Of a stretch of DNA of 64,000 nt, positions 46,401-57,408 are shown piece by piece. Each line of letters opens with the position of its first letter. Within the stretch, counting starts at the first letter, position 1. The notes under the pieces were generated by a model that had not been told where the DNA came from, did no database searches, and worked only from the letters and a program-made list of their open reading frames with translations. The stretch spans positions 86,389-150,388 of the forward strand of contig JAHIQM010000010.1 of assembly GCA_018902545.1 (NCBI GenBank), in the 5' to 3' direction. Source of the DNA: Pseudomonadota bacterium (lineage in GTDB: Bacteria; Desulfobacterota; Desulfovibrionia; Desulfovibrionales; Desulfomicrobiaceae). Both the position numbers and the translations under genes were made by a program.

Positions 46401-46961
46401 GCAGCACGAACTGGATCGATTCGAGATACGCCTTTCCGGAACGGGCGGTCAGGGCATCCTGACCTTGGGCAAGATCATGGGCCAGGTATTGGCCCTCGAT
46501 CACGGTTTTTACTGCACCCAGACCCAAAGCTATGGGCCTGAGGCCCGGGGCGGGGCCAGCCGCGCCGACTTGGTCATCAGTTCACACCGGATCAGCTATC
46601 CAAAGCCCGTGAATCTTGACATGCTCGTGGCTCTCAGTCAGGAGGCCTGCAACCTGTACTTTCGTAACTTAAAGCCCAGCGGCTTTCTGCTTGTGGACAC
46701 CTCGCTCGTGACCCAGACCCCGTCGAACATATTCTGGGGTCTGCCGTTTACGAAAATGGCCAGGGACAAGATCGGCATGCCTCAGGCTACCAACATCATC
46801 TGCCTGGGGGCGCTGAGTCATTTTCTGCCGTTCATGAACTTCGCCAACGTGAAAAAGGCCCTGGCCACGGTCCTGCCGGCCAAGATACTGGACGTGAACA
46901 TCAAGGCCCTGACCCTGGGACACAGCCAGGCCAAGAAACTTTATCCGGACGCAACCGACAA

Positions 46962-48667
<1,706 letters not shown>

Positions 48668-48684
48668 CGGAAGAGGAAGAGAAC

Positions 48685-49680
48685 ATGGCTGTTAAAATCG
48701 CACTCAACGGCTTTGGACGCATCGGGCGCTACCTGGCCCGCATCGTGGCCGGAAACGAGGATGTCCAGCTGGTCTGCGTCAACGCTCGCGGCGACAACGC
48801 ATCCCTGGCGTACCTGCTCAAATACGACTCGGTCCACGGCACCTTTGCCGGTGACGTCGAGCCCAACGAACAGGGCTTTCTGCTGAACGGCAAACAGGTG
48901 CTGGTTACCCGCAACGCCCCCGACGCCTGGGACTGGAAGGGCATCGACATTCTCATCGAGTCCACGGGAAAGTTTAATGATCGTCTAAATTGCGAGAAGC
49001 ATCTGGCGGCGGGCGCGAAAAAGGTGCTCCTTTCCGCCCCCTGCAAAGACGCCGACCTGACCGTGGTCATGGGCGTCAATGACGGACTCTACAATCCATC
49101 CGAGCACAAGATCCTCTCCAACGCCTCCTGCACTACCAACTGTCTGGCTCCAGCGGCCAAGGCGCTGAACGACACTTTCGGCATCAAGCATGGCCTGATG
49201 ACCACCATCCATTCCTACACCATGAGCCAGCGCATGCTCGACGGCACCCACAAGGACATCCGGCGCGGCCGGGCCGGGGCCATAAATATGTTGCCCACGA
49301 CCACGGGCGCGGCCAAGGCCGTGAGCCTGGTCATCCCGGCCCTGGCGGGCAAGCTCGACGGCATGGCCGTACGCGTGCCCACGCCCAACGTGTCGCTCGT
49401 GGACCTGGTGGTGGAAGTGGATAAGCCGACCACCGTGGCCGAAGTCAACGCCGTGCTCAAGGCCGCAGCCAGCGGGCCCGAAGGCGGAGCCATGGACTAC
49501 ACGGAGGTGCCGCTCGTTTCCACGGACTACATCGGCAGCATCTACGGCGGCGTGGTCGATGGCCTGTGCACCTCGGTCATAAACGGCACCATGGTCAAGA
49601 TCATCGTCTGGTACGACAACGAGGCCGGTTTCACCAACCAGCTCCTGCGCTTGGCCAAGATGGTGGGGGCTAAGCTGTAA
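48685..49680 (+). CDS. gap: Glyceraldehyde-3-phosphate dehydrogenase
   Basis: A 331-residue type I GAPDH. The NAD-binding start is KIALNGFGRIGRYLAR, and the catalytic Cys is in SNASCTTNCLAP. Its His partner is in HSYTMSQRMLDGTHKD, and NMLPTTTGAAKAV and WYDNEAGF are also present. The cofactor preference is not tested. The ATG at 48685 has AGGAAGAG upstream. It closes the korDABC-surE-fba-gap stretch and is followed by a hairpin terminator. Confidence 0.96.
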   Translation: MAVKIALNGFGRIGRYLARIVAGNEDVQLVCVNARGDNASLAYLLKYDSVHGTFAGDVEPNEQGFLLNGKQVLVTRNAPDAWDWKGIDILIESTGKFNDRLNCEKHLAAGAKKVLLSAPCKDADLTVVMGVNDGLYNPSEHKILSNASCTTNCLAPAAKALNDTFGIKHGLMTTIHSYTMSQRMLDGTHKDIRRGRAGAINMLPTTTGAAKAVSLVIPALAGKLDGMAVRVPTPNVSLVDLVVEVDKPTTVAEVNAVLKAAASGPEGGAMDYTEVPLVSTDYIGSIYGGVVDGLCTSVINGTMVKIIVWYDNEAGFTNQLLRLAKMVGAKL

Positions 49681-49703
49681 TACCTTAATTCTGCTGCAAT
49701 TCC

Positions 49704-49730
49704 AGAACGCCCGGCCAGTCCGGGCGTTCT
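49704..49730 (+). terminator. Hairpin terminator after gap
   Basis: AGAACGCCCGG (49704-49714) and CCGGGCGTTCT (49720-49730) form a perfect 11-bp stem with a 5-base loop, 24 bases after the gap stop. The T-tract is short, so it may act with Rho or only slow elongation into dnaE. Confidence 0.7.
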
Positions 49731-49811
49731 GCTTTGAAGCTCGGCTTGCAATTCCGCTCCGCCTTTTCTAGTCTTCACCTGTTCAGAAATTTACTTTTCC
49801 CCGAGAGTACC

Positions 49812-52800
49812 ATGAGCGGTTTTACCCATCTGCATTGCCATTCCGAGTACAGCCTTCTTGACGGCGCCATTCGCCTCAAGGACCTGTGCGCCCGGGCCGT
49901 TGATTTCGGCTTTTCTTCGGCCGCGGTCACCGATCATGGCAATCTTTTCGGTTCCGTGCCTTTCTACCTTGAGGCCAAGAAGCACGGCATAAAGCCCATC
50001 ATCGGCAGCGAGGTTTATATCGCCGATGACATGTTCGAGCGGGAGAACAAGAAACGCTTTCACCTGGTTCTTTTGGCCCAGAATCTCATTGGCTACCACA
50101 ATCTGGTCAAGATCGTGTCCGCCGGGTTCCTGGAAGGGTTTTATTACAAGCCTCGGGTGGACAAGAAATACCTGCGCGCTCATTCCGAGGGCCTCATCTG
50201 CCTTTCGGCCTGTCTGCAGGGCGAGGTGCCCTACGCCCTGCGTCACGGCACTTTCGACAGTGCCCTGCTCAAAGCCAAAGAATACATGGAGATCTTTCCG
50301 GACCGCTTTTATCTGGAGTTGCAGTCCAATGGCCTCAAAGAGCAGGAGGTCGTCAACGACCGGCTCATGGAGCTGGCCAAGGAGACGGGCCTGCCTCTGG
50401 TGGCCACCAACGATTGCCACTATCTGGGCAAGGATGATCACGAGGCCCACGATATCCTCCTGTGCGTGGGAACGGGCAAGATCGCCTCGGAAAAGCAGCG
50501 CCTGCGGTTTGACACCAACGAGTTTTACTACAAAGCCCCCGAAGAGATGGAGGCCGCTTTCTCCCATTGTCCCGAAGCCGTGGAAAACGCAGGCCGAATC
50601 GCGGACATGTGCGAGGTGGAGCTCAAGCTCAATCAGCATTTTTTTCCGGTCTACGACGTGCCCGAGGGTATGACCCTGGACCAGGAATTCCGCCGACTGT
50701 CCGAAGAGGGACTTAAGGAACGCATCGACGCCCTGCCTTACGAGGTGGACGAGTCCGTTTACCGTGAACGCCTCGAACTCGAACTCAGCATCATCATCGA
50801 GAAGGGCTTTCCGGCCTATTTTATGATCGTGCAGGACTTTATCAACTGGGCGAAGTCAAAGAATATTCCAGTCGGTCCTGGCCGTGGTTCGGCCGCCGGA
50901 TCGCTGGTCTCGTACGCGCTTAAGATTACGGACCTGGACCCCATTCGCTACGCACTCTTCTTTGAACGGTTTTTGAATGTGGAACGTGCGTCCATGCCTG
51001 ATATCGACGTGGATTTCTGCTACAACCGCCGCGACGAGGTCATTCGTTACGTCTCGGATAAATACGGGGCCGACCACGTGGCCCAAATCGTGGCCTTCGG
51101 GACCATGAAGGCCAAGGGCGCCATCCGCGACGTGGCCAGGGCCCTTGATATCAGTCTGAAGGATGCCGACCGCATCGCCAAGCTCATCCCCGAAGAACTG
51201 AAGATGACCCTGACCAAGGCCCTGGACGAGGAGCCGGAACTCAGGAGGCTCATCGACAGCGATCCGCAGTACCGGAAGCTCTACGACGTGGCCCGGCGCC
51301 TGGAAGGTCTGGCGCGGCATTCGTCCATCCACGCCGCGGGGCTGGTCATCTCCCAGAAGCCCATGGTCGAGTACCTGCCCCTGCACAAGGGCAAGAACGG
51401 GGAGGTCGTGACCCAGCTGGACATGAAGAAGGTCGAGCTCATCGGCCTCATCAAGTTCGACTTTCTGGGCCTCAAGACCCTGACCGTCATCGACGATGCC
51501 CTGAAACTCATCCGCAAGAACAACAAGCCCGTGCCGATTCTGGACAAGCTCCCCTTTGACGACCCGCAGACCTACGAGCTTTTGTGCCGGGGCGAGACAG
51601 ACGGCGTGTTCCAGCTGGAATCCGACGGCATGCGGCGGGTTCTGCGTGGCCTGAAACCCTCCTGCTTTGAGGACATCATCGCGCTGCTGGCCCTGTACCG
51701 TCCTGGGCCGCTGGAATCCGGCATGGTCGATGACTTCATCGGCCGCAAGCACGGCCTGCGCAAGGTCGAATACGAATTTCCCGAGCTTGCCCCCGTGGTC
51801 CATCCCATCCTGGAGGACACCTACGGAGTCATCCTGTATCAGGAACAGGTCATGAAGATCGCCTCGGACCTGGCCAAGTATTCCCTGGGCGAGGGTGACA
51901 ACCTGCGCCGGGCCATGGGCAAAAAGGACCCGGCGGAAATGGCCAAGCAGCGGGTCCGCTTTCTGGACGGGGCGCGCGAGAACAACATTTCCCAGGAGGC
52001 CGCGGAGTACATCTTCGACCTGATGGAAAAATTTGCGGGCTACGGCTTCAACAAGTCGCACAGCGCGGCCTACGCCGTCATTTCGTACCAGACCGCCTAT
52101 GTGAAGGCTCATTACCCGGCGGAGTTCATGGCCGCCATCGTCACCTCGGAAGTGTCCAACACCGACAAGATCCTGGCCCACGTCAGCGCCTGCCGGGACA
52201 TGGACATCGAGGTCCTGCCCCCGGACGTGAACAGGAGCTTCAACGTGTTCACCGTCGAGGGCGAATCCATTCGCTACGGCCTCTCGGGCATCAAGGGCGT
52301 GGGCGAGGGGGCGGTGGAGTCCATTGTCGAGGAGCGGGAAAAGGGCGGGGATTTCACCAGCCTGCTTGATTTTTGCCAGCGCGTGAATTTGCGCAAGGTC
52401 AACAAGAAGGTGCTGGAGTCGCTGATCAAATCCGGGGCCATGGATCGTTTCGGCTGTTCGCGGCGGGCGCTTTTGGAAGGGCTCGACAAGGTCCAGGCCA
52501 TGGCCCAGAAGCGGGCCAAGCGCAAAACCTCCGGCCAGCTTACCTTTATGGGTCTGGTCGAGGAGAACACCTGCAATCTGACGGGCCTTGGCATCGAGAG
52601 TGAAGATGCCGCTCTTCCAGAATTCGGTGACGACGAGAAATGCCGCATGGAAAAGGAAGCCTTCGGGTTCTTCCTCATCGGCCACCCGTTGCAGCCTTTC
52701 CGGCAAGAGATCCGGCGGCTGGGTTTCACCTCGCTGGCCCAGTGCGCGGACCTGCCGGAGAAGACCCCGGTGCAGGTGCCGGTGCTGGTCACCTCCACCA

Positions 52801-53267
52801 AGACCATCAACACCAAGAAGGGCGACCGCATGGCTTTTTGCGGCATCGAGGACCTTAGCGGTTCAGGCGAGGCCATCGTGTTTTCCGAGCCCTATGTCGC
52901 CAGTCGGGACTTGCTCGCCTGCGAGGAACCGCTGCTCATGATCGGCGTGGTGGCCAAGCGCGAGATGAACGGCGAGGAGAACGATGACGGTCCCAAGAAA
53001 GCCAAGGTTCTGGCCGAGTCCTTCAAGCTTCTCTCGGAGGTGGTTGGCTTGGGCAACGAGCCGGTGGTGCTTCTTGTGCGGGCGAATGGACACGAGCCCG
53101 ACTGGGAGGGCCTTGGCGAGATCGTGCGGCGTTATCCGGGACAGGCTCCGGTGCAGGTCGATCTGGCCCGCGAAGAGTATGTCTGCCGCCTGCAATTCGG
53201 GCCGGATTTTCTGGTCGCGCCGTGCCCTGAATTCTGGAGGGATTTTGAACAATGGCGACAGGCATGA
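49812..53267 (+). CDS. dnaE: DNA polymerase III alpha subunit
   Basis: An 1151-residue replicative polymerase (DnaE1). The N-terminal PHP domain starts HLHCHSEYSLLDGAI. The palm has GPGRGSAAGSLV and the catalytic PDIDVDFCYNRRDEVI. FNKSHSAAYAVISYQTAY lies in the fingers, and the C-terminal OB-fold and tau-binding parts follow. The ATG at 49812 matches the family start. The frame is open 26 codons upstream but has a weak leader. It is followed 14 bases later by queD. Confidence 0.97.
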   Translation: MSGFTHLHCHSEYSLLDGAIRLKDLCARAVDFGFSSAAVTDHGNLFGSVPFYLEAKKHGIKPIIGSEVYIADDMFERENKKRFHLVLLAQNLIGYHNLVKIVSAGFLEGFYYKPRVDKKYLRAHSEGLICLSACLQGEVPYALRHGTFDSALLKAKEYMEIFPDRFYLELQSNGLKEQEVVNDRLMELAKETGLPLVATNDCHYLGKDDHEAHDILLCVGTGKIASEKQRLRFDTNEFYYKAPEEMEAAFSHCPEAVENAGRIADMCEVELKLNQHFFPVYDVPEGMTLDQEFRRLSEEGLKERIDALPYEVDESVYRERLELELSIIIEKGFPAYFMIVQDFINWAKSKNIPVGPGRGSAAGSLVSYALKITDLDPIRYALFFERFLNVERASMPDIDVDFCYNRRDEVIRYVSDKYGADHVAQIVAFGTMKAKGAIRDVARALDISLKDADRIAKLIPEELKMTLTKALDEEPELRRLIDSDPQYRKLYDVARRLEGLARHSSIHAAGLVISQKPMVEYLPLHKGKNGEVVTQLDMKKVELIGLIKFDFLGLKTLTVIDDALKLIRKNNKPVPILDKLPFDDPQTYELLCRGETDGVFQLESDGMRRVLRGLKPSCFEDIIALLALYRPGPLESGMVDDFIGRKHGLRKVEYEFPELAPVVHPILEDTYGVILYQEQVMKIASDLAKYSLGEGDNLRRAMGKKDPAEMAKQRVRFLDGARENNISQEAAEYIFDLMEKFAGYGFNKSHSAAYAVISYQTAYVKAHYPAEFMAAIVTSEVSNTDKILAHVSACRDMDIEVLPPDVNRSFNVFTVEGESIRYGLSGIKGVGEGAVESIVEEREKGGDFTSLLDFCQRVNLRKVNKKVLESLIKSGAMDRFGCSRRALLEGLDKVQAMAQKRAKRKTSGQLTFMGLVEENTCNLTGLGIESEDAALPEFGDDEKCRMEKEAFGFFLIGHPLQPFRQEIRRLGFTSLAQCADLPEKTPVQVPVLVTSTKTINTKKGDRMAFCGIEDLSGSGEAIVFSEPYVASRDLLACEEPLLMIGVVAKREMNGEENDDGPKKAKVLAESFKLLSEVVGLGNEPVVLLVRANGHEPDWEGLGEIVRRYPGQAPVQVDLAREEYVCRLQFGPDFLVAPCPEFWRDFEQWRQA

Positions 53268-53281
53268 ACAAAGGAGAGAGC

Positions 53282-53674
53282 ATGACGCAAGGCAGGTGGC
53301 GGCTGCGGGTGAGTTCGGATTTCAGCTCATCACATCAGCTGCGGCATTACGAGGGCAAGTGCGAGAACATGCACGGCCACAATTTCACGGTGGAGGCCGA
53401 CGTGGTCGGTGGGAGTCTTGACCCGAAACTGGGCATTCTCATGGACTTCAAGGAGCTCAAGCGCCTGCTCAAAGCAGTGACCGACGAACTCGATCACAGA
53501 CATCTGAACGACCTGCCTGACTTTGCCGATAAAAATCCGTCTTCCGAACTGCTGGCGCAGCATGTTTTTCGGCGTCTGAAGGACTTGCTGGCTGCGTACC
53601 CGGTCACGCTGTCCGAGGTCATGGTTTCGGAGAAAGAGAGCTCAAGGGCCTACTACTCCGAAGGCCCGGCCTGA
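53282..53674 (+). CDS. queD: 6-carboxy-5,6,7,8-tetrahydropterin synthase
   Basis: A 130-residue QueD of the pyruvoyl-tetrahydropterin synthase fold. Zinc ligands are H18 and H31/H33 (SSHQLRHYEGKCENMHGHNF), with catalytic C27. DHRHLND and PSSELLAQHVF follow, then EKESSRAYYSE with the substrate-binding Glu. It makes the carboxypterin precursor of preQ0 in queuosine synthesis. The ATG at 53282 has AAGGAG five bases upstream; earlier in-frame ATGs (53252, 53264) were rejected. No other queuosine gene is in the window. It abuts dtd (TGATG). Confidence 0.93.
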   Translation: MTQGRWRLRVSSDFSSSHQLRHYEGKCENMHGHNFTVEADVVGGSLDPKLGILMDFKELKRLLKAVTDELDHRHLNDLPDFADKNPSSELLAQHVFRRLKDLLAAYPVTLSEVMVSEKESSRAYYSEGPA

Positions 53675-54135
53675 TGCGCGCGGTCCTGCAAAGGGTGCGC
53701 CGAGCGTCCGTCTCCATTCAGGGCCGCATCGCGGGCGAGATAGGGCATGGGCTGGTCGTGCTGGTCGGTTTCGGGGGCAGTGACGAGCCCGGCATGGTCG
53801 GCGGTCCCCTGTGGACCAAATTCACGCACAAACTTCTGGGCCTGCGGCTTTTTCCCGATGCGGGCGGGCCCATCAACGCGAGCCTGGCCGAGCACGGCGG
53901 GGAGATCCTCGTGGTCTCGCAGTTCACCCTGTATGCCGATGTCAAAAAAGGCCGCCGCCCCTCCTTTTCAAAGGCCGCTCCGCCCGAGGCCGCCCTGTCC
54001 CTGTACCACTCCTTCGTGGCCGACTTGCGCCGGCAGTGGCCGCAGGTGGCCGAAGGCGAATTCGGCGCGGACATGGACGTGTCACTGGTCAACTGGGGGC
54101 CGGTCACCATCTGGCTGGACAGCGACGAACTCTAG
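53674..54135 (+). CDS. dtd: D-aminoacyl-tRNA deacylase
   Basis: A 153-residue DTD. It begins MRAVLQRVRRASV, with VSQFTLYADVKKGRRPSF and the Gly-cis-Pro catalytic region (NWGPVTIWLDS). It removes D-amino acids (and glycine from tRNA-Ala) from mischarged tRNAs. The ATG overlaps the queD stop by one base, so they are coupled. It ends the plus-strand korD-to-dtd stretch. About 120 bases without a clear signal follow. Confidence 0.95.
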   Translation: MRAVLQRVRRASVSIQGRIAGEIGHGLVVLVGFGGSDEPGMVGGPLWTKFTHKLLGLRLFPDAGGPINASLAEHGGEILVVSQFTLYADVKKGRRPSFSKAAPPEAALSLYHSFVADLRRQWPQVAEGEFGADMDVSLVNWGPVTIWLDSDEL

Positions 54136-54257
54136 TCTCTACTTGGCAGGCATGTTGCTAGCATGTTTGCGAACGTTCATTTTTTGACAGGATACAGCAT
54201 GCATGTCGTCATCCGGGTTTTCCTCCTTCCGTCAGCAGCGCACGGCGCGGTGAAGCC

Positions 54258-55934
54258 ATGGCCGTAGCCATCGATTACACCGCCAAACCTGTCCACTCTG
54301 CTGACGGGTCCCTCGACGTGCGCATTCTGCGTGACGGCCGCGTCCAGCATCTGGGCGGCAGGCGCGGGGCCGAAAACGAGCTGCGCCGTGTGGCCCAAAT
54401 TCCCGCTGGTGGCGTTTTGCCTGTTTTTCTGGGCGCGGGCCTGGGCGTGGGCCTGGACGATGTGCTGGCCAAGGTTGCGGGCCCGGTGGCTGTGGTCGAT
54501 GCCGAAACTCCCATTGGCGAGTTGACCGGAGTGCCTGAAAAATGGCGCGATGAGCCCCGTGTATTCTGGGTCACCGAGGAAGATCCCGAGGCGGCGTTGA
54601 CCCAACTGACCCGCTGGCAGCTCCGGCACGGCGGGTTGCCCTTCGCGCCGGTGCTGGACCCCTTCTACGCGAGGCTGCGCCCGGAGCTGTACCGCGTGCT
54701 GGCCGACCGCCTGGAGATCAGTCTGAAGGTCGATTTCTGGAGCCAGGCGCGGTATCCCAAGTTCCGCTCCCACATTCCGCGCGTGCTCCTGCTGACCAGC
54801 TCCTATTTCCTGATGGGCGAACTCGAAGCGGCCTTCGCCCGCCTGGGCTACGAAACCTCCCTGGTGCAGCTGCCCAGCCAGGAGGTGGGCAGCCAGGAGT
54901 TCGTAGAGTCCATCCTTTCGGAAATTCTGGCTTTTCGCCCTGATTTCGTGCTGACCATCAACCACCTCGGGGTGGACAGGGAAGGCATCCTGACCGGCCT
55001 TTTGGCGCGCATGGAACTCCCCCTGGCGTCCTGGTTCGTCGACAACCCGCACCTGATTCTCTATGTCTACGAAAATCTGGCCTCGGACTGGGTCACGCTC
55101 TTCACCTGGGACGCGGACAACATCGAGTCCCTCAAGGCGCAGGGTTTTTCCCGCGTCCACTATCTGCCCCTGGCCACGGACCCGCATCGTTTCGCCCATG
55201 CGCCCGGCGCGTCCCCGGTGCGCGATGTGGCCTTCGTCGGCAATTCCATGGTTCACAAGGTGCGCGCCAAGCTGCGGCACTACGATTTTCCGGCCCTGCT
55301 GCTGGATGATCTGGAGGGCATCGGGCGTGACTTCATGGCCAGTGGAAGCCTGTCCGTGGCCCGCTTTCTTGAGGAGGAACGCCCCCAGTACCTTGAGGCC
55401 TTCAGGGCCCTGCCTGACGTGGACACCCGCCTCGCCTTCGAGACCCTGATCACCTGGCAGGCGACCCTCTTGTACCGCCTGCGGCGGGTCGGGGAGCTGT
55501 TGCCCTTCAACCCCCTGATCGTCGGCGATCCCGGCTGGCACGAAATTCTGCCCGAGGGCGGATGGACCTATCACCGCGAACTCAATTATTACGCCGATCT
55601 GCCCGCGTTTTATCCGGCCACGCGCATCAATTTCAACTGCACCAGCCAACAGATGAAGGGGGCGGTCAACCAGCGCGTCTTCGACGTGCCGGTCTGCGGC
55701 GGCTTTCTGTTGACCGATCATCGCCGTCAAATGGAATCGCTTTTCGAGCCCGGACGGGAGATCGTCTGCTATCAGGAGCCCGGTGAAATTCCAGGCCTTG
55801 TCCGTCACTATCTCCGGCATGACGGCGAGCGGGCCACAATCACGGCGGCGGCGCGCTTGCGCATCCTGGCCGAACACACCTACGACCTGCGCTTAAAGTC
55901 CCTGGTGGGCACGATGCGCGCCATCTACGGATAG
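54258..55934 (+). CDS. CgeB/DUF3880-type glycosyltransferase
   Basis: A 558-residue protein. The N-terminal ~170 residues have a nucleotide-like glycine stretch (VFLGAGLGVGLDDV) with no motif I can name. The central part (PRVLLLTSSYFLMGELEAAFARLG ... DFVLTINHLGVDREG) is typical of DUF3880. The C-terminal part (NQRVFDVPVCGGFLLTDHR, EIVCYQEPGEI) matches the glycosyltransferase family 1-like domain of CgeB proteins. Such enzymes glycosylate surface structures, but the acceptor and sugar are unknown. The ATG at 54258 has a weak ribosome binding site. It is 3 bases before a GT9 gene, so the two act together. Confidence 0.8.
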   Translation: MAVAIDYTAKPVHSADGSLDVRILRDGRVQHLGGRRGAENELRRVAQIPAGGVLPVFLGAGLGVGLDDVLAKVAGPVAVVDAETPIGELTGVPEKWRDEPRVFWVTEEDPEAALTQLTRWQLRHGGLPFAPVLDPFYARLRPELYRVLADRLEISLKVDFWSQARYPKFRSHIPRVLLLTSSYFLMGELEAAFARLGYETSLVQLPSQEVGSQEFVESILSEILAFRPDFVLTINHLGVDREGILTGLLARMELPLASWFVDNPHLILYVYENLASDWVTLFTWDADNIESLKAQGFSRVHYLPLATDPHRFAHAPGASPVRDVAFVGNSMVHKVRAKLRHYDFPALLLDDLEGIGRDFMASGSLSVARFLEEERPQYLEAFRALPDVDTRLAFETLITWQATLLYRLRRVGELLPFNPLIVGDPGWHEILPEGGWTYHRELNYYADLPAFYPATRINFNCTSQQMKGAVNQRVFDVPVCGGFLLTDHRRQMESLFEPGREIVCYQEPGEIPGLVRHYLRHDGERATITAAARLRILAEHTYDLRLKSLVGTMRAIYG

Positions 55935-55937
55935 CCC

Positions 55938-57326
55938 GTGAACAAGCCCATTCTGGTCATCCAGATGCAGCGCATGGGGGATCTGATCCTGTCCTTTCCC
56001 CTTTTTTTGTGGCTGGAGCGTGTTTTTCCCGGCCATCCGGTCTGGGTCATGGCCGAACCGGCTTTTGCCCGGCCGCTCATGCGTCTGAGTCCGCAGGTGC
56101 GCTATCTTGATTATGCGCACGGCGACGAGTTGCGCGCCGAAGCGTTTCATCTGGTCATCAATCTGAGCCATCGGCCCGAAAGCATGACACTGGCCGGGAG
56201 CCTGCGCAGCGAGAAATTGGTCGGCGGATATATCCGCGACGGAGTGACCCGTATCGCGGGCGATTGGCAGGAATACCGCCTGTCCCTGACGAACAACAAC
56301 CGGCACAACCATTTTCACTGGGCCGACCTGAACGCCCTCGACGTGGTGCCGCTGCAGACCATGGCCGCGACGCGCTGGCCCGAGCCGCGGGTTATGCCGC
56401 GCGAAGTCCGCCGGGTCGGATTGTTTCTGGGCGCAAGCGAACCGGACAAGCGGCCGACTGCCCTGTTTTGGGCCGCACTTGTGAAAGAGCTTGAGCGACG
56501 CGCGTTGGTTCCCGTTCTGCTCGGAGGGCCGGCGGAGATCGCGTTGTGCCGTGAGGTGCAGCGCCTTGCCGCGCGCCCGGTGGCCAGCGCCTGCGGCTCC
56601 CTGGGGCTGGACCGCTTCGCCATGTTCGGCCAGAATCTGGCGGCCATGATCACCCCTGACACGGGCCCCATGCACCTGGCGGCCTGGTCGGGGCTCATGG
56701 TGCTCAACCTGTCCATGGGCCCGGTGCATGCCTTCGAGACCGGGCCGTATCAGCCCGGGCATGTGGTGCTGCGCAGCGCACGGGATTGCGTGGGTTGCTG
56801 GCGGTGTCGCTTTGAGCGGCCGCGTTGCCATGACGGCTTCGAGCCCGTGCGGGTGGTGCGGGTGCTCGAAGCCATGCTTGGCCGCAAAGGCAAGATGTCC
56901 GGCCTGCGGCTTCCCAGGCTCGAGATTTTTGCTACGGGCCGCAAGGGCGGGCTGTACGACTTGCACCCCATTTGCGTCCATCCCAAGGCGGGACGCAAAC
57001 TGGGCGCATATTGGCAGGCTTTCTGGCTCCACGCCTTTGGTCTGGGTTCGCGGGGCGATTGTCTGGCGGCGGCCAGGGTGTTGCGCGAAGCCCATGAGGG
57101 GCTGGCGGAAAGCCTGGCGGCAGGGGCCTTGCGGTTCTTCCGCCTGGCAAGCGCGGCCAGTGATCCCGACCGCCTGGTGCGAGAGTGGGATGTGACGTCA
57201 TTAGCCCTGCGGCCGTTAAGCGGCTACGCTGCCGTTCATCTTTCCAATCATGACTGTTCTTCGGCCAGTCGCAGACGCGTCCTGACTTTGGCCGAGGAGC
57301 ATCTGGGTTTTCTCAGCCAATCGTGA
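55938..57326 (+). CDS. GT9 heptosyltransferase-like protein with C-terminal extension
   Basis: A 462-residue protein. The N-terminal ~330 residues are a GT9 glycosyltransferase: VIQMQRMGDLILSFPLFLWL, GLFLGASEPDKRP, and TPDTGPMHLAAWSGLMVLNLS for the donor site. A Cys-rich loop, CVGCWRCRFERPRC, follows. The remaining ~120 residues are an extension with no motif I recognise and may bind the acceptor. The start is GTG at 55938, the only well-placed codon, right after the CgeB-like gene. A 50-base palindrome ends the unit. Confidence 0.82.
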   Translation: MNKPILVIQMQRMGDLILSFPLFLWLERVFPGHPVWVMAEPAFARPLMRLSPQVRYLDYAHGDELRAEAFHLVINLSHRPESMTLAGSLRSEKLVGGYIRDGVTRIAGDWQEYRLSLTNNNRHNHFHWADLNALDVVPLQTMAATRWPEPRVMPREVRRVGLFLGASEPDKRPTALFWAALVKELERRALVPVLLGGPAEIALCREVQRLAARPVASACGSLGLDRFAMFGQNLAAMITPDTGPMHLAAWSGLMVLNLSMGPVHAFETGPYQPGHVVLRSARDCVGCWRCRFERPRCHDGFEPVRVVRVLEAMLGRKGKMSGLRLPRLEIFATGRKGGLYDLHPICVHPKAGRKLGAYWQAFWLHAFGLGSRGDCLAAARVLREAHEGLAESLAAGALRFFRLASAASDPDRLVREWDVTSLALRPLSGYAAVHLSNHDCSSASRRRVLTLAEEHLGFLSQS

Positions 57327-57342
57327 TCGGGCGAAGTTTTTC

Positions 57343-57392
57343 GGGATCAAACACAAAAGGCGACCAAATGGTCGCCTTTTGTGTTTGATCCC
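57343..57392. terminator. Fifty-base perfect palindrome between the GT9 gene and the efflux operon
   Basis: Arms of 24 bp (57343-57366 and 57369-57392) pair perfectly around a 2-base loop. The inner core AAAAGGCGACC / GGTCGCCTTTT is the same as the rpmB-sodB terminator. It lies between convergent genes and has T-runs on both strands within the stem, so it should terminate both. Confidence 0.85.
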
Positions 57393-57408
57393 ATTTGGAT
57401 GCCGTTCG

